From contig JBGAFI010000011.1 in assembly GCA_044227325.1 (NCBI GenBank), positions 62,001 to 126,000 of the forward strand: 64,000 nucleotides of DNA. The letters are read 5' to 3'. Of the stretch, positions 57,582 to 64,000 are shown in pieces. Source of the DNA: PFJX01 sp044227325 (lineage in GTDB: Bacteria > Pseudomonadota > Gammaproteobacteria > Burkholderiales > Thiobacillaceae). The notes beneath the pieces were generated by a model. The model did not search any database and was not told where the DNA came from. It saw nothing but the letters and a program-made list of their open reading frames with translations. The translations under genes and the position numbers were made by a program. Position 1 is the stretch's first letter; each line of letters begins with the position of its first letter.

Positions 57582-59411
57582 ATGCCCGCCATCCATCTCC
57601 TTCCCGACCTGCTCGTCTCCCAGATCGCCGCCGGCGAGGTGGTGGAGCGTCCCGCCTCGGCTCTCAAGGAACTGCTGGAAAACAGCCTGGACGCGGGCGC
57701 GCGCGACATCCGGGTGGACCTGGAGGAAGGCGGCATCAAACTGATCCGGGTGGCGGACGACGGCGCCGGCATCGACCCGGACGATCTGCCCCTGGCCCTG
57801 ACGCGCCACGCCACCAGCAAGATCGCCAGCCTGGCCGACCTGGAGAAAGTCGCCAGCCTGGGTTTCCGCGGCGAGGCCCTGGCCAGCATCGCCTCGGTGG
57901 CGCGGATGGGCGTGACCAGCCGCGCCCCGGACCGGCCCCATGCCTGGAGGATCGGCGCCCTGGACGGCGGCGTCAGTCCGCCGGAACCGGCGGCCCTGAA
58001 CCGGGGCACGGTGGTGGAGGCGCGGGATCTGTTCTTCAACACGCCGGCCCGGCGCAAATTCCTGAAGACCGCCGCCACCGAATACGGCCATTGCGACGAG
58101 ACCCTGCGCCGCCTGGCCCTGGCCCATCCGGAATGCGCCTTCACCCTTTTGCACAACGGCAAGGTTTCGCGGCGCTTTCCCGTTTCCGACTGGCAGGCCC
58201 GCGCCCTGGAAGTGCTGGGCGGGGAGTTCGCCGAAGCCGCCCGCACCCTGGACGAATCCGCCGGCGCCCTGCGCCTGTTCGGCCTGGCCGGCCTGCCCGC
58301 CTATTCCCGCGCCGGGCGCGACGCCCAGTACCTGTTCGTGAACGGCCGCTTCGTGCGCGACAAGCTGCTCGCCCACGCGATCCGCGAGGCCTACCGGGAC
58401 GTGCTGCACCACGAACGCCACCCGGCCTTCGTGCTGTTCCTGGACCTGCCGCCGGAAGGCGTCGACGTGAACGTGCATCCGGCGAAGACCGAGGTGCGTT
58501 TCCGGGATGCACGCGGCGTGCATCAGTTCGTGTTCCATGTGCTGGAGCGGGGGTTGGGAGGTAAATCCGTCGAAGCGGACTATAAGAGCGACGACGAATC
58601 CCCCCCGGCCCCCCTTTTGCAAAGGGGGGAGCGGGTTGCGCATGCCCCTGGACACGGCGCGATCGGCTGGCGCCAGCAACCCATGTCCCTGGCCAGCGAA
58701 CCCGCCAGCTACTACGACATGGTCGCCGCCGCCCTGTCCGGTGCCGACGCGGCCTCTCCCCCCTTCGCAAAAGGGGGGCCGGGGGGGATTCCAACCATTA
58801 GCGGAAACACCGATCAGGCAACCAACACCCCATCCCTCGGCTATGCCGTCGCCCAGATCGCCGGTATCTATATCCTGGCCGAAAACGACAAGGGCCTGGT
58901 GGTGGTGGACATGCACGCGGCCCACGAGCGCATCCTCTACGAGCGCCTCAAGTCGGCGCTGGACCGGAACCAGATGGCCAGCCAGCCGCTGCTGATCCCC
59001 GTGGTGTTCCAGGCATCGCCCCTGGAGATGGCCGGCGCCGAGGAGGCGCGCGAGGGCTTGTTGGTCATGGGTTTCGAGATCGCCCCGGTTTCCCCCACCC
59101 ATCTCGCGGTGCGCGCCCTGCCGGCCATGCTGAAGGACGCGGACGCGGAAACCCTGGCGCGGGAGGTGTTGAAAGACATCCGCGAGTCGGGCATAAGCAA
59201 CGCGATGACCGCGCGCCGCAACGAGCTGCTCGCCACCCTGGCCTGCCATGGCGCGGTGCGCGCCCACCGCCGGCTCACGTTGCCGGAAATGAACGCCCTG
59301 CTGCGCGACATGGAAGCCACCGAGCGGGCGGACCAATGCAACCACGGCCGGCCTACCTGGTTCCAGTTGACCCTGGCCGACCTGGATCGAATGTTCATGC
59401 GAGGAAAATGA
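57582..59411 (+). CDS. mutL: DNA mismatch repair protein MutL
   Basis: 609 residues. The GHKL ATPase N-terminus has IAAGEVVERPASALKELLEN, DDGAGI, TRHATSKI and GFRGEALASI. The C-terminal dimerisation/endonuclease domain has DMHAAHERILYE, matching DxHAx2Ex4E, and CNHGRPTWFQLT. It couples MutS mismatch recognition to strand incision. The linker (about 335-425) contains two in-frame insertions, ESPPAPLLQRGER and ASPPFAKGGPGGIP, encoded by dispersed palindromic repeats. ATG at 57582 matches the family N-terminus. It overlaps the S24-like gene. Confidence 0.97.
   Translation: MPAIHLLPDLLVSQIAAGEVVERPASALKELLENSLDAGARDIRVDLEEGGIKLIRVADDGAGIDPDDLPLALTRHATSKIASLADLEKVASLGFRGEALASIASVARMGVTSRAPDRPHAWRIGALDGGVSPPEPAALNRGTVVEARDLFFNTPARRKFLKTAATEYGHCDETLRRLALAHPECAFTLLHNGKVSRRFPVSDWQARALEVLGGEFAEAARTLDESAGALRLFGLAGLPAYSRAGRDAQYLFVNGRFVRDKLLAHAIREAYRDVLHHERHPAFVLFLDLPPEGVDVNVHPAKTEVRFRDARGVHQFVFHVLERGLGGKSVEADYKSDDESPPAPLLQRGERVAHAPGHGAIGWRQQPMSLASEPASYYDMVAAALSGADAASPPFAKGGPGGIPTISGNTDQATNTPSLGYAVAQIAGIYILAENDKGLVVVDMHAAHERILYERLKSALDRNQMASQPLLIPVVFQASPLEMAGAEEAREGLLVMGFEIAPVSPTHLAVRALPAMLKDADAETLAREVLKDIRESGISNAMTARRNELLATLACHGAVRAHRRLTLPEMNALLRDMEATERADQCNHGRPTWFQLTLADLDRMFMRGK
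58594..58628. repeat. C6T3-family palindrome inside mutL, copy A
   Basis: GAATCCCCCCCGGCCCCCCT followed by TTTGCAAAGGGGGGAG, 36 bases, translated in frame as ESPPAPLLQRGE. It is the inverted counterpart of the copy at 58755-58791. Confidence 0.88.
58755..58791. repeat. C6T3-family palindrome inside mutL, copy B
   Basis: CTCCCCCCTTCGCAAAAGGG followed by GGGCCGGGGGGGATTC, translated in frame as SPPFAKGGPGGIP. It is the reverse complement of copy A with one mismatch. Confidence 0.88.
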
Positions 59412-59791
59412 TGTCCGCAAAACCCTTCCCCATCCCCGTCGTACCCGCCGCCGAGGCTCCCACGGAAGAGGAACTGACCACTTCCGCCTGCGCCAGCGGC
59501 GAACCCTATGCGCTCATGGTGCTGGGCGATTCCATGCTGCCGGAGTTCGAGGAAGGGGAGATCATCGTGGTGGAGCCGGAGGGCGTGGCCCGGGACGGCG
59601 CCTACGTGGTGGCCTACGCCAACGACGAATACATCTTCCGGCAATTGGTGCAGCACCCGGATGGCTGGATGTTGAAACCCCTGAACACGGTCTATCCCAA
59701 CATTCCCATCGACGGGATCGAGGCGGTGAAGGGCGTGGTCATCATGAAAAAGAAGCCGGGCCGGCGCAAGGCCATGAAGCACTACGCGTAA
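59408..59791 (+). CDS. S24/LexA-like peptidase-fold protein, catalytic lysine replaced
   Basis: 127 residues, a single S24 domain with the nucleophile serine in VLGDSMLPEFEEGEIIVVEP (Ser42) and VVAYANDEYIFRQLVQHPDG where S24 peptidases usually have a Lys (VKRL); here an Arg takes its place. There is no N-terminal DNA-binding domain. It may be a non-cleaving regulator or chaperone-like protein. The start overlaps the mutL stop (ATGATG), so it is coupled to mismatch repair. Confidence 0.8.
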   Translation: MMSAKPFPIPVVPAAEAPTEEELTTSACASGEPYALMVLGDSMLPEFEEGEIIVVEPEGVARDGAYVVAYANDEYIFRQLVQHPDGWMLKPLNTVYPNIPIDGIEAVKGVVIMKKKPGRRKAMKHYA

Positions 59792-59815
59792 GTCCGTCCC
59801 GACCCGGCGCGGCGT

Positions 59816-62056
59816 TCAGCCGCGCGCGACTTTGAGGAAGCTTTCCACTTCCCGGTGCAGGAGCGGAACCAGGCCGACGCAGGCCGACGCCTGCCCCAGC
59901 TTCGCGGCCTCCTCCAGGACTTTCGCCAGCCGCTCGCTGCGGCGCGCGGAAAACGTCGCCAGCACGCCTTTCAAGGTATGGGCCGCGTGGCCGAGCCGGG
60001 CCCAGTCCGCGGCGGCCAGGGCCGTGTCGAGGTCCGCCAGGTAGCGCGGCGCGTCCTCGATGAACATGTCCGTCAGGGTGGTCAGCAGTTCCTCGTCTTC
60101 GGCGATGCGGGACAGGGCGTCGGCCCGGTCGAACACCGGCTCGCCTTGCGCGCCGGCCGGCGTTTCCGGCGCGGACTCGGGCATGCCGGCGACGGCGCCG
60201 GACGCGCCGCGCATGACCCGGTCGATTTCCCGGTACAGCACCTCGGGTTTCACCGGCTTGGACATGTAGCCGTCCATGCCCGCCGCCAGGCAGCGCTCCC
60301 GGTCCCCGGTCATGGCGTTGGCGGTCATGGCGACGATGGGGATATGACCGCAACCCTGACCGCCACCCTGACCGCCACCCTGGCCGCCCTCCGCCCGCGC
60401 GCGCTCCTCTTCCCGGATGCGGCGGGTGGCTTCCAGCCCGTCCATCTCCGGCATCATCATGTCCATCAGGATCAGATCGAAACGGCCCGCCCGCCAGGCC
60501 TCGCAGGCAAGACGGCCGTTTTCCGCGACGCTCACGTCATGGCCCTGTTTCCTGAGGAGCTTGACGGCCAGCATCTGGTTCACGTGGTTGTCCTCGGCGA
60601 GCAGGACGGCGTAGCGCGGGCCGTCCTCCCGCGGGCGCTGCCGCGTCGCCGGTCCGTCCCCGTTGTCCGCGCGCGCCGGCACGGTTGCCATGGCCACGCG
60701 CAGCTCGGACAGGGAAACGGGTTTGCTGAGATAGACATCCAGTCCGAGGGATTTGCAGCGCTCGGCGTCGCCGCTCGGGCCGGCGGAGGTGAGCATGAGC
60801 AGGGCGGTGCCGGCGTGGCGCGCGTCGGCGCGCAGGCGTTCGGCGACGGCGAAACCGTCCAGGCCGGGCATGTGGGCGTCGAGCAGGATCAGACGGTAGG
60901 GTTCGCCGGCGGCCATGGCGCGTTGCGCCATCTCCAGGGCCTGTGCGCCGCTTTTCGCCTGGTCGTGGCGCGCATGCAGCTTGTCCAGCATCAGTGACAG
61001 CGCGCGCAGACTGGTGTCGTCGTCGTCCACCGCGAGCACGCGCAGATCGCGCAGGCCGGCCTCGACATGGCGCACTTCCTCGGGTTCCGGCGCGATCCCG
61101 AGCCGGATCTGGAAGACGAAGCGGGAGCCCTTGCCCACTTCGCTTTCCACGCGGATGGCGCCGCCCATCATTTCCACCAGTTGCCGCGTGATGGTGAGGC
61201 CCAGGCCGGTCCCGCCGTATTTGCGCGTCACCTCGCCATCCACCTGGATGAAGGCGGAGAAGACATCGGCCAGCTTCCCGGGCGGGATGCCGATGCCGGT
61301 GTCGCGCACCGTGAATTCCAGAAGGACGGATTCGCCCGGCGCGCCGCCTTCGCCGCGCCGGGCGACATCCAGGCCGACGCCGCCCGCTTCCGTGAACTTG
61401 ATGGCGTTGCCCAGGAGATTGATGAAGATCTGGCGCAAACGGGCCGGGTCGCCGACGACGAAACGGGGGGTGTCGCGTCCCGGGTCGTAGGTCAGTTCCA
61501 GATCCTTCAGGGCCGCCCGCGGCGCCATGGATTTCAGGGTCTCGCCGATCAGGTCGATGAGATCGAAACCGGTCTCCTGGATGTCCAGCTTGCCCGCCTC
61601 GATCTTGGAGAAATCCAGGATGTCGTTGATGACGGTCAGCAGGTGTTCGGAGGAGGATTTCACCAGGCTCAGGTACTCCCTTTGCTCCCGGTTGAGCTCG
61701 GTTTCCAGGGTCAGATCCACCATGCCGACGATGCCGTTCAGGGGCGTGCGGATCTCGTGGCTCATATGGGCGAGGAATTCGCTCTTCAGCCGGTTCGCCG
61801 ATTCCGCGGACGCGCGCGCCTGGCTCAGTTCCTCGTTCAGGTCGGACAGCGCCCGCTTCTGCTCCTGCGCGGATTCCAGCGCCAGGCTCAGCTCGGTGGT
61901 CCGGGTCTTGACCATCGCGTCCAGTTCGGAGGCGAGTCGGCGCAGGCTCTGATTGCTTTGATACAGGCTGAGGGATTTCTCTTCCAGGATGCGTTCCGCC
62001 TCCTTGCGGGCGGCGCGCTCCCGTTCATAGCGGACTTTCCAGACTTCCTCGTTCAT
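59816..62056 (-). CDS. Hybrid histidine kinase downstream of H-NOX (HisKA-HATPase-REC-REC-HPt)
   Basis: 746 residues, soluble. An N-terminal coiled coil (about 1-85) leads to HisKA with LAHMSHEIRTPLNGIVGMVD near residue 97, HATPase with KYGGTGLGLTITRQLVEMMG, REC1 (LILLDAHMPGLDGFAV), REC2 (LILMDMMMPEMDGLEATR, with a GGQGGGQGGGQ loop insertion) and a C-terminal HPt (AAHTLKGVLATFSARR). The ATG overlaps the H-NOX stop (ATGA), so it is the dedicated H-NOX-regulated kinase. It has no transmembrane segment, consistent with sensing NO through cytoplasmic H-NOX. Confidence 0.95.
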   Translation of the reverse strand: MNEEVWKVRYERERAARKEAERILEEKSLSLYQSNQSLRRLASELDAMVKTRTTELSLALESAQEQKRALSDLNEELSQARASAESANRLKSEFLAHMSHEIRTPLNGIVGMVDLTLETELNREQREYLSLVKSSSEHLLTVINDILDFSKIEAGKLDIQETGFDLIDLIGETLKSMAPRAALKDLELTYDPGRDTPRFVVGDPARLRQIFINLLGNAIKFTEAGGVGLDVARRGEGGAPGESVLLEFTVRDTGIGIPPGKLADVFSAFIQVDGEVTRKYGGTGLGLTITRQLVEMMGGAIRVESEVGKGSRFVFQIRLGIAPEPEEVRHVEAGLRDLRVLAVDDDDTSLRALSLMLDKLHARHDQAKSGAQALEMAQRAMAAGEPYRLILLDAHMPGLDGFAVAERLRADARHAGTALLMLTSAGPSGDAERCKSLGLDVYLSKPVSLSELRVAMATVPARADNGDGPATRQRPREDGPRYAVLLAEDNHVNQMLAVKLLRKQGHDVSVAENGRLACEAWRAGRFDLILMDMMMPEMDGLEATRRIREEERARAEGGQGGGQGGGQGCGHIPIVAMTANAMTGDRERCLAAGMDGYMSKPVKPEVLYREIDRVMRGASGAVAGMPESAPETPAGAQGEPVFDRADALSRIAEDEELLTTLTDMFIEDAPRYLADLDTALAAADWARLGHAAHTLKGVLATFSARRSERLAKVLEEAAKLGQASACVGLVPLLHREVESFLKVARG
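60352..60391. repeat. 12-bp in-frame repeat in kinase REC domain
   Basis: The unit ccctgaccgcca occurs about three times in tandem, encoding GGQG units in a REC2 loop between the acceptor strand and the next. The length is a multiple of three, so variation keeps the frame. Confidence 0.75.
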
Positions 62057-62595
62057 GGCGCGGGCAGCCTTTGCACGATGAAGCGGGCCTGGGCGCCGGA
62101 ACCCGCGACGGGCGCTTCCCGGATCACCCGCGCCGAATCGCCGTAGTGGCTCACGCAACCTTCGGCGAAGCCGTGCACCAGATCGGCGAACGGGCGTTGC
62201 GAGAAATAGGTCAGGATCAGCGCGTCGCCGCGTTCCTCCACCGCGAAAGTGGGCAGTTCCGCGTCGGGGTACAGCTTGCGCACCTGGGCATGGACGATGT
62301 CCTCGAGGCCGGCGAGAAACCGGAAGCTGTCGCCGCCGGCGGGGAACAAGCCCGGATATGACCGGGCAAGCCGGCCGAACAGGCGCGCGCCGAACGAACG
62401 CATGAGCGCCGGCGCGGGCGTGCCGGTCTCCCGGGAAAGGGCCGCGACCAGTGCCAGTATTTCCGTGTCGGGATAGTCGCCCACCGCCGTGTAGGCGCCG
62501 GACACGCCCGCGCCCTCGATCAAGCGGTCCACCATGTCCAGGGACCAGTCGCTCTCGACCATTTCCAGGAATTCCGTGAAGACGATGCCTTTCAT
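62053..62595 (-). CDS. H-NOX heme nitric oxide sensor protein
   Basis: 180 residues of the heme NO/O2-binding family. The proximal heme ligand falls exactly at His102 (LEDIVHAQVRKLYPDAELP, including Pro115), and the heme-propionate motif YxSxR is Y130-F-S132-Q-R134, the canonical numbering. It should bind NO through ferrous heme and regulate the overlapping hybrid kinase gene product (HnoX-HnoK type). ATG at 62595; the stop overlaps the kinase start. A second hybrid kinase ends 16 bases upstream. Confidence 0.95.
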   Translation of the reverse strand: MKGIVFTEFLEMVESDWSLDMVDRLIEGAGVSGAYTAVGDYPDTEILALVAALSRETGTPAPALMRSFGARLFGRLARSYPGLFPAGGDSFRFLAGLEDIVHAQVRKLYPDAELPTFAVEERGDALILTYFSQRPFADLVHGFAEGCVSHYGDSARVIREAPVAGSGAQARFIVQRLPAP

Positions 62596-62611
62596 CCCGT
62601 GGCCCCGGCTT

Positions 62612-64000
<1,389 letters not shown>

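Overview
The window is high-GC chromosomal DNA, most likely from a betaproteobacterium (Rhodocyclales/Nitrosomonadales-like). Supporting signs are a PEP-CTERM protein, an octaheme cytochrome, O2-independent ubiquinone genes (ubiU/ubiV/ubiT with yhcC), H-NOX signalling and heavy use of c-di-GMP and hybrid histidine kinases. The assignment rests on gene content only. No rRNA, tRNA or CRISPR array was recognised.

Layout. 1-3.8 kb (minus): the 5' part of leuA with a leucine-rich leader peptide and attenuator, an S41 protease, an FKBP isomerase and a flavodoxin-fold reductase. 4-6.9 kb (plus): a PAS-GGDEF-EAL protein. 6.9-8.4 kb (minus): an EamA exporter/chorismate mutase operon preceded by a promoter, a Trp-codon leader peptide and a terminator hairpin, i.e. 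an apparent Trp attenuator. 8.4-11.6 kb: a carboxymuconolactone-decarboxylase-family gene and its TetR regulator sharing two near-identical operators, then a MocR regulator divergent from a DUF1127 gene. 11.7-14.6 kb (plus): DUF302 protein, octaheme c-type cytochrome and cytochrome b561-type membrane protein, probably one respiratory unit. 14.8-17.9 kb (minus): a foldase and three HupE/UreJ-type membrane proteins, every junction an ATGA overlap. 18-25 kb: PEP-CTERM protein, secreted PHP-like protein, copper chaperone, 2OG oxygenase and fused MFS/spermidine-synthase-like protein.

25.3-40.3 kb is a signalling block: a hybrid kinase overlapping an HD-GYP regulator, a thioredoxin-like protein, and a PAS-only membrane protein overlapping a 2317-residue hybrid kinase with nine PAS domains and a GAF. 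40.4-45.8 kb (plus) is an anaerobic-metabolism cluster (DUF2249, NnrS-like membrane protein, yhcC, ubiU, ubiV, ubiT). A diguanylate cyclase follows, with its 3' end tandemly triplicated, then an endonuclease/phosphatase gene frameshifted at a homopolymer.

49-55.6 kb is an acquired region: three integron gene cassettes on the minus strand with attC sites and no integrase (a CALIN). One attC core carries a 155-bp MITE with a 4-bp target duplication; another carries a ~760-bp group IIC-type intron without a reverse transcriptase. An IS5-family element and an IS30-family element abut it, followed by an AT-rich lipoprotein gene.

56-64 kb: small hypothetical genes, a PIN-toxin remnant, mutL (carrying two in-frame palindromic repeats in its linker), an S24-type protein, and an H-NOX gene between two hybrid kinases. 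A family of C6T3/A3G6 palindromic repeats is dispersed over 42.9-58.8 kb.
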